From the NCBI GenBank assembly GCA_964528605.1, contig CAZGSV010000016.1:1-44176 (forward strand): DNA of 44,176 bases, given 5' to 3'. Every line of letters starts with the position of its first letter. Position 1 is the first letter of the stretch. A model generated the notes under the pieces. That model searched no databases, was not told where the DNA came from, and was given only the letters and a program-made list of their open reading frames with translations. The DNA comes from CAZGSV01 sp964528605 (GTDB taxonomy: Bacteria; Armatimonadota; Zipacnadia; CAZGSV01). Position numbers and translations under genes: made by a program. This document shows positions 9,397-18,061 of the stretch, one piece after another.

Positions 9397-9684
9397 TCAG
9401 AACGAGATGCGGAAGTCGCGGAAGCGGCCGGTGTAGTCGGACCAGTCGGCTTTGAGTTCAGAGACAAATGCCCCACGCGGCCCTTGACGCAGGAACTCAG
9501 CGAGGCGGAGCAACTTCTCCTCCTCACCCTCCGCGACAACCTCGAGGGAGGCGTCGGCGATGTTGCGCACCCAACCCGTCAGCCCAAGCGCGCTCGCCTG
9601 TCGCTCCGCCGCAAAGCGAAAGCCCACCCCCTGCACCCTCCCGCGCACGATGGCGTGCAGGCAGGACTTCTTCGGCTCACTCAT
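9397..9684 (-). CDS. acyP: Acylphosphatase
   Basis: This 95-residue protein has the full acylphosphatase signature. GRVQGVGFR gives the phosphate-binding loop with catalytic Arg23, and GWVRN gives catalytic Asn41. Length and layout are normal for the family, which hydrolyses acyl phosphates such as acetyl phosphate in the cytoplasm. An AGGA ribosome site lies just before the ATG. The gene lies 48 bases downstream of a small membrane protein on the same strand, so the two may be co-transcribed. It ends 129 bases from the start of the propeller array. The physiological substrate in bacteria is usually unclear. Confidence 0.95.
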   Translation of the reverse strand: MSEPKKSCLHAIVRGRVQGVGFRFAAERQASALGLTGWVRNIADASLEVVAEGEEEKLLRLAEFLRQGPRGAFVSELKADWSDYTGRFRDFRISF

Positions 9685-9732
9685 AATCCTGTCCGGCGCG
9701 TGCCGCGCCTACTGCCCCCCACTAAGGGAATC

Positions 9733-10107
9733 TCAAGGATTGCCCTCCACGGCCGAGGACTCCTCTGCCTCCGCCGCAACGGCCGGCGCCGGAGGCTGGG
9801 CCGCCTCCGGCAGCGCCTTCACGGCGAGCCACAGCCTGAGCCCCTGCGTGGCCAACAGAGAGGCCACGACGCCCATCACCAGCAGCGCCGCCAACTTGGC
9901 CACCACGTTGACCAGCAGCCCTGTGACCGGAGAAGCCCCGGCGCCCGACTGCTGTGCCAACGAGGCTGCGGAGCCCCGCAAAGCCGCGTCCACGCCGAGA
10001 AAGACCCACAGCGTCAACACGAACGTCGCCGCCATGAGCAGCAGCCCGAGAAAGAAAATCCAGAAGCCGTGCCGACTGGCCCTGTTGAACCGAGTGTCCG
10101 AGGCCAT
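9733..10107 (-). CDS. Small membrane protein, unknown function
   Basis: The product is 124 residues from the ATG at 10107. A GTG at 10119 is in frame four codons upstream, but GGTGGA is spaced properly for the ATG. Two hydrophobic stretches, roughly residues 15-40 and 60-90, predict two membrane helices. The N-terminus is basic and the C-terminal tail is rich in Ala, Pro and Glu, suggesting a flexible cytoplasmic end. I recognise no family. It is divergent from the disulfide oxidoreductase gene and lies upstream of acylphosphatase on the same strand. Confidence 0.65.
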   Translation of the reverse strand: MASDTRFNRASRHGFWIFFLGLLLMAATFVLTLWVFLGVDAALRGSAASLAQQSGAGASPVTGLLVNVVAKLAALLVMGVVASLLATQGLRLWLAVKALPEAAQPPAPAVAAEAEESSAVEGNP

Positions 10108-10173
10108 AGCCGTTTCCACCCATCAGCATAGCAGCGCCCGCGAGCGCCCGCAAGGAAACTCCGGAACCATGGT

Positions 10174-10201
10174 TTGCAGGGGGTGGCGGGGCTCCTATAA
10201 T
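10174..10201 (+). promoter_or_regulatory. Sigma-70-type promoter of the disulfide oxidoreductase gene
   Basis: TTGCAG at 10174-10179 and a perfect TATAAT at 10196-10201 are separated by 16 bases. Transcription would begin near 10208, about 30 bases before the ATG at 10237, leaving room for the GAGGAG ribosome site. This is the best-matching promoter in the window. Confidence 0.75.
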
Positions 10202-10236
10202 GCCCCCCACAGCCCATCGAGGAGCAGGTGCCGACA

Positions 10237-10929
10237 ATGTCCCTCTTGCGGGATACGGATCGCGAAGCACTTAAGAAACTGTTCCAGGAGAAACTCCAGG
10301 GCCCTGTCAAGATGGTCCTTTTCACGCAGGCCGGGGGCAAGATCGTCGTCCCGGGCGAGATCGAATGTCCCGCCTGCGAGGAGACTCGTACCTTGCTCGA
10401 AGAGGTCAGCGCCCTCTCTGACAAGATCACCCTGGAGGTGCACGACTTCCGCGCCGAGAAGGAGAAGGCGGCTGAGATGGGCGTGGAGATGATCCCGGCC
10501 ATCATTGTGGACGGCAAGCGCCCGGGTTCCGTGCGCTTCTACGGAATCCCGGCGGGCTACGAGTTCGCCACCCTGGCCGGGATGCTCATTGACGCCTCGA
10601 AAGGCGGCACTGACCTGCAGGCGGAGAGCAAGCAGGCGCTCGGGGCGCTCAAGGACGAGATTCACATTCAGGTCTTCGTGACGCCTACGTGCCCCTATTG
10701 CCCCATGGCGGCGCGCCTGGCGCATCAAGCGGCCATGGAGACGGACAAGGTGCGGGCGGACGTGATAGAGGTTTCGGAGTTTCCGCACCTGGTGCAGCGC
10801 TACAGCATCCGAGGAGTGCCCAAGACCGTGTTCTCGGACAAGGTGTCGCTCGAGGGCGCCGTGCCGGAACCGGTATTCATCCAACAGCTAGTCGCCGCCG
10901 GCGGCGCCGAGATGCCTGCCTCCTCCTAA
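10237..10929 (+). CDS. Protein disulfide oxidoreductase, two glutaredoxin-like domains (PDO type)
   Basis: The 230-residue product has two thioredoxin-fold units. The first has CPAC (Cys44, Cys47) and the second CPYC (Cys152, Cys155), and each has a cis-proline region (MIPA and RGVPKT). This is the arrangement of the archaeal/thermophile PDO described from Pyrococcus, which forms and rearranges intracellular disulfides, often with a thioredoxin-reductase-like partner. No signal peptide is present, in line with cytoplasmic action. I prefer the ATG at 10237, well spaced from GAGGAG; a GTG at 10228 lies too close to it. The gene has its own strong promoter and is followed closely by a GH4 glycosidase gene. 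The family is enriched in thermophiles, which is a hint about growth temperature and not proof. Confidence 0.9.
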   Translation: MSLLRDTDREALKKLFQEKLQGPVKMVLFTQAGGKIVVPGEIECPACEETRTLLEEVSALSDKITLEVHDFRAEKEKAAEMGVEMIPAIIVDGKRPGSVRFYGIPAGYEFATLAGMLIDASKGGTDLQAESKQALGALKDEIHIQVFVTPTCPYCPMAARLAHQAAMETDKVRADVIEVSEFPHLVQRYSIRGVPKTVFSDKVSLEGAVPEPVFIQQLVAAGGAEMPASS

Positions 10930-10992
10930 GGTATCTCGGCGTCGAACCGATCAGACGCGAGCCTTGGAGCGCGCATGTGAAGGAGCATGAGC

Positions 10993-12291
10993 ATGCCGAG
11001 CACAAAGATAGCAGTCATAGGCGCGGGGTCAGCCTCGTTCGGGCCCTGGACCGTCGCGGACGTGCTGCGCCAGGAGGCGCTGCGTGGGAGCCTGCTAACG
11101 CTGGTGGATATCAACCGCGAGGGCCTGCAACTGATGCTGAAACTCGCCCGGCGCATGAGCAGCGAGTGGGGCAGCGGCATCAAGGTCACGGCGACCGCCG
11201 ACCGCAAGCGCGCCCTGCGCGAGGCCGAGTTCGTGATCGTGGCCATCGCCGTCGAACGCGAGAAGCGGTGGCGCCTTGACTGGGAGATCCCCGACCGCCA
11301 CGGGGTGCGCCAGCCGCTGGGCGAGAACGGCGGGCCCGGCGCGGTGGCTCACCTGTGCCGCAACGTGCCGCCGATCATGGACATCTGCCGGGACATGGAG
11401 CGGCTCTGCCCCCAGGCCTGGCTCTTCAACTTCACTAACCCCGTGCCGCGCGTCGCGCGCGCGGTCTCCAGATACACCTCCATCAAGGTCGTGGGCTTCT
11501 GCCACCAGATCGGTGCCGCCTTCGGCAACATCTCCAGGATTCTCGGCATCGAGCGCCAGCAACTGGACATCAAGGCGGCCGGCCTGAACCATTTCACCTG
11601 GGTGCTGGACGTGCGCGACAAGCGGGACGGCAAAGACCTCTACCCCGCCCTGCGTAAGAAGATCGGGCGCATGGAGCCCACCTTCCAGCCCCTGACGCGC
11701 GTGGTGTTCGAGGCCTTCGGCGTCTTCCCTGCGCCGGGTGACGGCCATCTGGCGGAGTACCTGCCCTGGTGCCATGACCTGCGCACCAAGCCTTGGGAGA
11801 AGTACAACCTCCACCTCTACGACTGGGGCGGCGCGCAGAGATCGCGCGGCCGCATGTGGCAGAATGTTCAGAAGATGGCCTCGGGCGAGGAGCCCATTGA
11901 CCACTACCGCAGCGGCTCCGGCGAGCGGGCCGTGCCGGTGCTGGTTGCCGTGCTCAGCAACCTGAACCAGTTCGAACTGGCCCTGAACATCCCCAACAAG
12001 GGGTACATCACCAACCTGCCGCAGGATGCCATCGTCGAAGTTCCGGGCGTTGCCAGCGGCTATGGTGTCACCGGGCTGGCGATGGGAGACCTGCCGGAGC
12101 CGATCGCTTCCCTCTGCCGGCGCCAGATCGAGATCACTGACCTGGCTGCCAAGGCAGCCGTGGAGGGCGACAAGCAAGCAGCCCTCCAGGCGATACTCCT
12201 GGACCCCATGGTGAGCGACATAGGCGCCGGCAAGGCCATCCTGAACGACTTCCTGCGCGTGCATCGTGACCTGCTGCCTCAGTTCTCGTAA
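10993..12291 (+). CDS. Glycoside hydrolase family 4 (NAD- and metal-dependent alpha-glycosidase type)
   Basis: The 432-residue protein begins with a Rossmann motif (KIAVIGAGSASFG) that binds NAD. NFTNPVPR and GFCHQ then supply family-4 active-site residues, the Cys-His pair being metal ligands, and AGLNHF follows. GH4 enzymes cleave alpha- or beta-glycosides by an oxidation-elimination mechanism and include melibiase, alpha-glucuronidase and 6-phospho-glucosidase types. The exact specificity cannot be read here. I use the ATG at 10993, seven bases after AAGGAG, rather than the ATG at 10987 that nearly abuts it. An MFS transporter 77 bases downstream could import or export the sugar, by context only. 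Confidence 0.92.
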   Translation: MPSTKIAVIGAGSASFGPWTVADVLRQEALRGSLLTLVDINREGLQLMLKLARRMSSEWGSGIKVTATADRKRALREAEFVIVAIAVEREKRWRLDWEIPDRHGVRQPLGENGGPGAVAHLCRNVPPIMDICRDMERLCPQAWLFNFTNPVPRVARAVSRYTSIKVVGFCHQIGAAFGNISRILGIERQQLDIKAAGLNHFTWVLDVRDKRDGKDLYPALRKKIGRMEPTFQPLTRVVFEAFGVFPAPGDGHLAEYLPWCHDLRTKPWEKYNLHLYDWGGAQRSRGRMWQNVQKMASGEEPIDHYRSGSGERAVPVLVAVLSNLNQFELALNIPNKGYITNLPQDAIVEVPGVASGYGVTGLAMGDLPEPIASLCRRQIEITDLAAKAAVEGDKQAALQAILLDPMVSDIGAGKAILNDFLRVHRDLLPQFS

Positions 12292-12368
12292 CCCCAATCC
12301 GGCTTAGCCGACTCCCGAGCGTCAGCGCCTGCCGGCGCGCTGCGGCTGGGGAAAGGAGAATCAGGGTC

Positions 12369-13604
12369 TTGCCCGAGGAACCTGTTGCCCAACAGAGCCC
12401 CCGCACAGGACTGACGCGCAACGTCATACTGCTGAGCCTGGTCAGCCTGCTCACCGACATCAGCAGCGAGATGACCCTGACCTTCTTGCCGTTCTTTCTG
12501 GCGAACGTGCTCAAACAGCGGACGGCGATCATCGGCATCGTAGAGGGTGTTGCCGACTCCACCGCGAGCCTGAGCCAACTCTTCTCCGGCTGGCTTTCCG
12601 ACGTGGCGGGGAAGCGCAAGGCGCTGGCCATGCTGGGCTACGGGCTCTCCGCGATCACCAAGCCGCTGCTCTACTTCGCGCGCACTTGGGGATGGGTGTT
12701 CGCCGTGCGCTTTGCGGACCGGTTGGGCAAGGGCATACGCACCGCGCCGCGCGACGCGTTGCTCGCCGCCTCAACGCCAGAGAGCACGCGCGGCTTTGCC
12801 TTCGGCATTCACCGCGCCGCGGACACCGCGGGCGCGGTGATTGGCCTGAGCGCCGTTGCTCTGGTCATCTACCTCAGCCAAGGGGGGGCGGAACTTCTGC
12901 ACCGGCTCGCGTTTCAGCGGCTGGTGGTGGTGGCACTGGTACCCGGTTTCCTGGCGCTGGCGGTGCTCGCGCTAGTGAGCGAGAAGGCGCCGCCGCGGCG
13001 CACCACTGCGGCTCCCCGCCTATCCCTCGAGGGGATGGACTCGCGGTTCAAGTGGTTCCTGGTGGCGGTCACGCTCTTCACCTTGGGCAACTCGAGCGAC
13101 GCCTTTCTGCTGCTGCGCGCGCAGAACCTCGGCATGTCCGTCCTTCACGTGGCGCTCCTGCTGGTGGGCTTCAACGCGGTCTACAGCGGGCTGTCGCCGG
13201 TGGCGGGCCACTGGTCGGACCGAGTCGGCCGGCGCCGGCTGATTCTCATCGGCTGGACCATCTACGCAGCCACATATGCCGGGTTCGCCGCGGCACGCTC
13301 GGTGTGGCACGTGGTGGCCCTCTTTGGGCTGTATGCCGTCTACTACGGCGCCGCGCAGGGTGCCGCCCGGGCCCTAGTGGCCGATCTGGTCCCAGACGAG
13401 AGGCGCGGCACCGCTTACGGGGTGTACAACACCGCCGTGGGCATAACCGCCCTACCGGCCAGCATCATCGCCGGTGTGCTCTGGCAAGGCGCGGGGGGCT
13501 GGCACGGCTTCGGGCCGCACGCCCCGTTCGTATTCGGCGCGCTCCTGGCGGCGCTGGCGATGGTCGTGCTCTCCCTCCGCGTGCCGCCCTCGAGGCCCAC
13601 GTAA
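12369..13604 (+). CDS. MFS transporter
   Basis: The protein has 411 residues and about twelve hydrophobic helices, and belongs to the major facilitator superfamily. The start motif LLSLVSLLTDISSEM is characteristic of a bacterial MFS group of unknown substrate. The loop motifs GWLSDVAGKRK (between helices 2 and 3) and GHWSDRVGRRR (the equivalent loop in the second half) are the conserved MFS signatures. The start is a TTG about 12 bases after AAAGGAG; no ATG offers a better fit. The GH4 gene upstream and a PIG-L deacetylase downstream suggest carbohydrate transport, but the substrate is unknown. Confidence 0.88.
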   Translation: MPEEPVAQQSPRTGLTRNVILLSLVSLLTDISSEMTLTFLPFFLANVLKQRTAIIGIVEGVADSTASLSQLFSGWLSDVAGKRKALAMLGYGLSAITKPLLYFARTWGWVFAVRFADRLGKGIRTAPRDALLAASTPESTRGFAFGIHRAADTAGAVIGLSAVALVIYLSQGGAELLHRLAFQRLVVVALVPGFLALAVLALVSEKAPPRRTTAAPRLSLEGMDSRFKWFLVAVTLFTLGNSSDAFLLLRAQNLGMSVLHVALLLVGFNAVYSGLSPVAGHWSDRVGRRRLILIGWTIYAATYAGFAAARSVWHVVALFGLYAVYYGAAQGAARALVADLVPDERRGTAYGVYNTAVGITALPASIIAGVLWQGAGGWHGFGPHAPFVFGALLAALAMVVLSLRVPPSRPT

Positions 13605-13642
13605 GGGTCGAGCGCAGCGGCCGGCCCCAATGGCTGTTGCTC

Positions 13643-13671
13643 CGTTGTCCGCCGGCCGCCACGCGGATACA
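13643..13671 (+). promoter_or_regulatory. Candidate promoter of the PIG-L deacetylase gene
   Basis: TTGTCC at 13643-13648 and TACACT at 13666-13671 have an ideal 17-base spacer and lie about 90 bases before the start codon. An inverted repeat (GCGGCCGG at 13617-13624, CCGGCCGC at 13650-13657) overlaps the spacer and could either end the upstream message or regulate this promoter. Confidence 0.55.
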
Positions 13672-13764
13672 CTGTCCCTCGCCGGCGCCTCGCAGGGGCG
13701 TGCTTTTCTGTAGGGTCGGCCAAACGCAGTGAGCAACGCAGTCAGCAGTCAGGAGGCTGAGCAG

Positions 13765-14502
13765 ATGTCTGCCCAACAAGGCAGTCCTGGTGGCGGCTTG
13801 CTGCTAGTCGGGGCTCATCCCGATGACGAGGTCGCTGCCGCCGGCACGATCGCCCTCTACACGCGCCAGGGCCTGCCCGCCACGGTGGTCCTGATGACCC
13901 GAGGCGGCCTCGGCCATATGACGATGCCCTCGGATGAACTCAAGCGAGTGCGCACGCGCGAGGCGGAGAAGTCAGCCGCCACTTTGGGCGCCGAACTGAT
14001 GTTCCTCGACTGCGAGGACGGCGCCATTCCCCAATCGCGGGAGGTCGCGCTGCAACTGGTGGACGTTTTCCGCTCCAAGCGGCCTAGCGTGGTAATCACG
14101 CAGCGCGAGGACGACAAGCACCCCGATCATCGGAACACTCACCGCAACGTCCTCGACGCCTTCTATCTGGCCTCGCTCCCGCTGGTGAAGACGGCGTACC
14201 CCTACTTCTGCGTTAAGCAGATCTACGTCTTCAGCCACGACGCCGGACAAGTCTACATAGACATCTCCGAGGTCATAGATCTCAAGATCGAGGCGGCCAT
14301 GTGCCACGAGAGTCAGTTCGCCGGATGGCTGCTCGAGCACCGGGGGGGCGTGGATCGCCTGGGCGTGACCGACTATCGCGAGGCTTTACGCGCGCGGGCC
14401 GCTGCCGCGGGTTGGCGCTGTCGCGTGCGCTACGCGGAAGCCTACGAGCCCGTGTTCCCCGCTCGGCCGACGGCCCTGACCAAGTTCCCCGAAACGGAAT
14501 AG
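13765..14502 (+). CDS. PIG-L/LmbE family deacetylase
   Basis: The product of 245 residues starts at the ATG at 13765, eight bases after AGGAGG. A longer reading from GTG at 13729 would bury that ribosome site. HPDDE at residues 18-22 and the HPDH pair at 119-122 form the zinc site of PIG-L deacetylases, which remove N-acetyl groups from GlcNAc conjugates. Relatives act in bacillithiol, mycothiol and secondary-metabolite pathways, and no neighbour decides among these. No signal peptide is visible. The gene converges with a glutamine amidotransferase gene 33 bases away. Confidence 0.93.
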   Translation: MSAQQGSPGGGLLLVGAHPDDEVAAAGTIALYTRQGLPATVVLMTRGGLGHMTMPSDELKRVRTREAEKSAATLGAELMFLDCEDGAIPQSREVALQLVDVFRSKRPSVVITQREDDKHPDHRNTHRNVLDAFYLASLPLVKTAYPYFCVKQIYVFSHDAGQVYIDISEVIDLKIEAAMCHESQFAGWLLEHRGGVDRLGVTDYREALRARAAAAGWRCRVRYAEAYEPVFPARPTALTKFPETE

Positions 14503-14535
14503 CCCTGCGCGACCGCGCGGCACGAGCAGGCGCCT

Positions 14536-15219
14536 TCAACGGCTGCACAGGCTGAAGAAGTTCTCCAGGAGCCTGCGGCCGTGGGGATGTTCGTCATGGT
14601 ACCACTCGGGATGAAACTGGACTCCGTAGAGCGGCCGGCTGCGATGGCGCATCGCCTGCACGCGGCAGGTCGCATTGGACGCAAGCCGCAAGAAGCCGGG
14701 CGGCACAGTGACGACGTGGTCGTGGTGCGATTGCAGGAACACCGCCCGCTGGGGCAGGCCGCGAAAGAGCGGGTCGCGGCGGCGCAAGTCCACGCCCTTG
14801 AACCCTCGCTCGGGCTGCCAGCCCTCGGAGGTGAAGACGTTGGGCTCGCCTGGACCGACCCAACGCATTCCCTTGACAGGCGCGCCGAAGGCGAGGGCGA
14901 GGAGTTGGTGGCCGCCGCAAGTGCCGAGCACCGGCAGCCGGCCCAGGCCGAAGCCGCCTCGCAGCACCGCGAACAGGGGCTCGAAGGTTGCCATATCGTA
15001 CCAAGGCCACATCGTGGACTGCCCGCTGAGTATGATGGCGGTGGGCCCGCTCTTGGCGACCCGCGCGCCGTCGAAGCGCGTGTAATGAACGATGCGGCAA
15101 GCGCAGGAGGCTATCTGCTCGAAGCGCGACGTAATCTCGCGCAGGCGCTGCTGTCGCTCCCGCTCCCTGTTGCGGTCGAGCGAGAAGCGCGGATGCTCGA
15201 TGTCCACGTACCAGATCAT
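14536..15219 (-). CDS. Class I glutamine amidotransferase-like protein
   Basis: This 227-residue single-domain protein carries the triad of class I amidotransferases: Cys101 within GTCGGHQ, and His203 and Glu205 within FHPEW. The oxyanion region SGQST is also present. Such free-standing domains deliver ammonia to a partner or act as gamma-glutamyl hydrolases. No synthetase partner is encoded nearby, so its acceptor is unknown. The N-terminal 35 residues are unusually rich in Arg and Glu and may form a helix. It follows a lytic transglycosylase gene by 49 bases on the same strand and may share its transcript. Confidence 0.88.
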   Translation of the reverse strand: MIWYVDIEHPRFSLDRNRERERQQRLREITSRFEQIASCACRIVHYTRFDGARVAKSGPTAIILSGQSTMWPWYDMATFEPLFAVLRGGFGLGRLPVLGTCGGHQLLALAFGAPVKGMRWVGPGEPNVFTSEGWQPERGFKGVDLRRRDPLFRGLPQRAVFLQSHHDHVVTVPPGFLRLASNATCRVQAMRHRSRPLYGVQFHPEWYHDEHPHGRRLLENFFSLCSR

Positions 15220-15268
15220 CGGAGCAGACAGGTGCCCTCCGCTTTCGGCCGGCGCGTGGCCCGGCGGC

Positions 15269-16420
15269 TTACTGATACCCTTGCTCGTACAGTTTCGTGA
15301 AGAGGGCGGACACTTTGCGAATGTAGTTGATGGTCTCCGAGTAGGGGGGCACGCCGCCGTAGCGCTGCACCGCCCCCGAGCCTGCGTTGTAGCACGCCAG
15401 CGCCAGCGCGAGTTGTTCGTTGTAGGGCCGCTCCGTGTACTTCTCTAAGTGGCCTCGCAGCAGGCGTATCGAGCCCGCGAGGTTCTGCATGGGATCGAAC
15501 GGGTCGCCCACCCCGAGCCCGGATGCGGTCCCCGGCATCAATTGCCCCAAGCCCATCGCGCCGGCGTGCGAGACCGAGTCCGGGTCCCAAGAGGATTCAC
15601 ACGCCACGAGCGCGAACCCGAGGGCGGGATGCACCCCGTACCAGTCGCAGTAGTAGAGCAGCGCCCGGGCCAGCGCGGCGGCCCACTCGTCGCTCAGTTT
15701 GCGGTTGTACGACTTGACCAGCGCGGCGAACGCGGCCACGCGGTCACTCGAGATGGCAGGCGGCGGCGGCGCTGCCGGCCCCGTGGAGGGAGTAGCACTG
15801 GGGCCGGTGTAGGCCCAATAGGGGGACCAGGGCGCCGACGGCGAGCGCGCAGGGGTTGCCGGGCCGGCCGGCCACTGAATGGGGTTTTCGGGCGCCGCCC
15901 CGGCCCCGGGGACCGGAGGCACCGTCGCGAACGAGGGACCCGCGGAGCCGTAGCCGATAGGCAGCCTACTAGGTGCGCTCGGCGCCGCCACCAGTCCACC
16001 CTCGGGGGAGACGATCATGAGTTCCTGCTCGCCCACGAAGCCCAGCAGTTGCAGGGCCGCCTGGCCCCCGCTCTCGCCGGTAAGACGAGCGAGCAGCCGG
16101 ATCTTCTCGCCCTGGTCGGGCAGGTCGCATCCCTTCGGGAAGCGAATCACCAAGACGCCGCTTTGCTCGGTTTGGAGTTCGGCAACGGTGGTCTCCCCCT
16201 GCTGCGTGAGCCTGAGCATCTGACCAGCTATCTCGAAGGTCTGCTCCTGCCTTTGAGAGAGCGCCTGGGCCAGGCTTTGCGGCTCGAAGGCGATCGCCCT
16301 GGCGCCTATACGCCGCGCCATATAGTCGGCGGCGTCGAGGCGAAGTTGCGCCAGGCTGGGCGTCGCCGATACCCAGAGCGCCAAGCATGCCCACAAAACG
16401 CCCGCTCTCGAGCGTCTCAT
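15269..16420 (-). CDS. Secreted lytic transglycosylase (SLT domain)
   Basis: The C-terminal 110 residues are a lytic transglycosylase domain. The catalytic Glu lies in ACESSWDP (about residue 275), followed by GAMGLGQLMPGTA and ACYNAGSGAV. It would cleave peptidoglycan in the periplasm. The N-terminus from the ATG at 16420 is a signal peptide (basic MRRSR, a hydrophobic stretch, then SLAQ). Between lie an uncharacterised region of about 140 residues and a Pro/Ala/Ser-rich linker. An earlier in-frame start at 16489 would add 23 residues before the signal, and neither start has a strong ribosome site. The gene lies upstream of the amidotransferase on the same strand. Confidence 0.9.
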   Translation of the reverse strand: MRRSRAGVLWACLALWVSATPSLAQLRLDAADYMARRIGARAIAFEPQSLAQALSQRQEQTFEIAGQMLRLTQQGETTVAELQTEQSGVLVIRFPKGCDLPDQGEKIRLLARLTGESGGQAALQLLGFVGEQELMIVSPEGGLVAAPSAPSRLPIGYGSAGPSFATVPPVPGAGAAPENPIQWPAGPATPARSPSAPWSPYWAYTGPSATPSTGPAAPPPPAISSDRVAAFAALVKSYNRKLSDEWAAALARALLYYCDWYGVHPALGFALVACESSWDPDSVSHAGAMGLGQLMPGTASGLGVGDPFDPMQNLAGSIRLLRGHLEKYTERPYNEQLALALACYNAGSGAVQRYGGVPPYSETINYIRKVSALFTKLYEQGYQ

Positions 16421-16566
16421 ACCCCTTGAACGTTCCCGCCCGGCCGCAAGTGCGCGTTTCACCCGACTTTCGGCCAGAAAGTCTAGCACAGCCGCGGCAA
16501 ACCTACATTCCGCTGCGGGCGGGCTCGGACAACCGGACGCGCCGGCCGCCGCCGGCCAGCGGACGC

Positions 16567-17370
16567 CTAAGGCGCCTGCACCTGCCAGGTTAGGGGCACC
16601 AGGAAATCCTGCCAGGTGGAGCCGTTGTGGGTTCCTTTCTTGGCGCCGGTCGTGGGGTCGGGCCCGCGGTCGTGCTGCCCGTGGTCAGCGGTGACCAGGA
16701 CGGCATAGCCCCGCCCGCCGAGGAAGGAGCAGAGCCGGGCAAGGCGTGCGTCCGTAAGGCCAATGGCTTCCACGGTGCGGGCGGAGAACGGGCCGTGCGC
16801 GTGGCCCGCGTCGTCTATGTCGAGCAGTTGAGTCGCGAGCAGGTTGGGGTTCCGCTGCTCGACCACCCGCAAGCAAAGGTCGAGCAACTCATCGTCAGTG
16901 TTGGAGCCGGCGACGCGGGCATAGTCCGCAAACCGGGACCACACCAGCCGCGCGGAGGAGCGATCCTGCCCGACCACGGCGCTGGTCAGACCGGCCTCGC
17001 GGAGCACCTGGAAGACGGTCTGCGCGCGAAGTTCGTCACGGCGGTCTCGCAATTGATGCACCTGAGGCGCCGCGCCCGAGGCCAAGGTGGCGAAGCAAAC
17101 CGGGGTGACGGGGGGGCTGACCGATTCCAGCCGCAGCAGATGCTGCTCGGCCAGCCCGTTGAAGTGAGGAGTGAGGCGGCGAGCGTGCTCCCACAACGCC
17201 ACGCCGAACGCGTCCAACACTATGAGCGCCACACGCTCGCAGCGCCCCAAGGAGGCGCAGACCGTGTCTATGGGAGGCGAGACGGCCTCCTTCGGGGCCG
17301 GAAGGCCGAAGGCGGCGGCGATGGTAGGCGCGACGGCCGTCAGGGAGTAGTCCGGCTGCAGTTGGCTCAT
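16567..17370 (-). CDS. Alkaline phosphatase superfamily hydrolase
   Basis: The 267-residue protein resembles type I phosphodiesterase/nucleotide pyrophosphatase members of the AlkP superfamily. Asp53 in LIVLDAFG is a likely metal ligand, Thr89 in SPPVTP the likely nucleophile, and the metal motifs DIDDAGHAHG and TADHGQH follow. It would hydrolyse a phosphate mono- or diester, or phosphonate; the substrate is unknown. No signal peptide is visible, so it is probably cytoplasmic. Its ATG overlaps the stop of the upstream membrane-protein gene (ATGA), so translation is coupled to that gene and to the SelD-like gene before it. It is shorter than most NPP enzymes. Confidence 0.82.
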   Translation of the reverse strand: MSQLQPDYSLTAVAPTIAAAFGLPAPKEAVSPPIDTVCASLGRCERVALIVLDAFGVALWEHARRLTPHFNGLAEQHLLRLESVSPPVTPVCFATLASGAAPQVHQLRDRRDELRAQTVFQVLREAGLTSAVVGQDRSSARLVWSRFADYARVAGSNTDDELLDLCLRVVEQRNPNLLATQLLDIDDAGHAHGPFSARTVEAIGLTDARLARLCSFLGGRGYAVLVTADHGQHDRGPDPTTGAKKGTHNGSTWQDFLVPLTWQVQAP

Positions 17371-18053
17371 TTGCGTTTCATCCGCCTCCTAAGCAAGAAC
17401 GCGAGCAGCATTCCCGGCAGGGCGCCGAGCGCGACCCCGCCGGCGAGGATCGGCGGCGTCTGCGCGGTGAGCGCCTTCGCCGCGGCTATCACCAAAGCGC
17501 TCAGCAGCAGTGCTCGGCCGGTCAGCCGCAGGCATTCGTCGCCGAGCATCTTCCCCTCGGCGCCAGTGACCGCGCCGAGGCCCAGGCCGCTCGCGCCGGA
17601 GGCCAGTGACACGACCGCCGCGACTCCCGCTGCCATCCAAGCCTGCATACCCGTTTGGCTCGCCTCGCCCGTGGCAGGCGTCCAACCGCGTACCGCGCCC
17701 CAGGCCCACAGCAGAGCCACGATGGCAGCGCTGCACGCCGTCGCCTGAGGCTCAGCCCAGGCCGCCCCGACCGCGCCCATCGCGCCCAGAACCAACAGCG
17801 CTCCGTAACTGGGAAGCCGCAAAGGCCTCCTCGCCCGAGCAAAGGCGCACCTAACGCTGACGCACAAGACAGCAACAGACGCTAGGCCCGTGAGGAAGGT
17901 GAAGTTCAGCGCCGGCAGGTCGAAGAGGCGCGGCAGCACCAGCATCAGCCCGAGAAAGGCAACGCCCGCCGAGCCGCCCAAGACGGACCCGCACACCGCG
18001 GCCGCGAACGCGGATGCCACCACCAATATGGGTAGGCCGACGGTGCCCCACAT
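17367..18053 (-). CDS. TauE/SafE-like membrane protein (putative anion permease)
   Basis: The 228-residue protein is almost wholly hydrophobic, with six to eight predicted helices. Two similar Gly-rich helices, GSVLGGSAGVAF near the N-terminus and SGASGLGLG in the second half, mark an internal repeat like that of TauE/SafE permeases, which move sulfite, sulfoacetate and similar anions. The similarity is partial and I have not seen a diagnostic motif. The start ATG is eight bases after the stop of the SelD-like gene and the end overlaps the phosphatase gene by four bases, so the three form an operon. Transport of a selenium or sulfur oxyanion would fit the context but is speculative. Confidence 0.6.
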   Translation of the reverse strand: MWGTVGLPILVVASAFAAAVCGSVLGGSAGVAFLGLMLVLPRLFDLPALNFTFLTGLASVAVLCVSVRCAFARARRPLRLPSYGALLVLGAMGAVGAAWAEPQATACSAAIVALLWAWGAVRGWTPATGEASQTGMQAWMAAGVAAVVSLASGASGLGLGAVTGAEGKMLGDECLRLTGRALLLSALVIAAAKALTAQTPPILAGGVALGALPGMLLAFLLRRRMKRK

Positions 18054-18061
18054 AGTGCCGT

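Noticed and set aside
11095..12297. A 400-codon minus-strand frame over the GH4 gene
   Set aside because: It is antisense to a gene with full GH4 motifs and has no recognisable domain.
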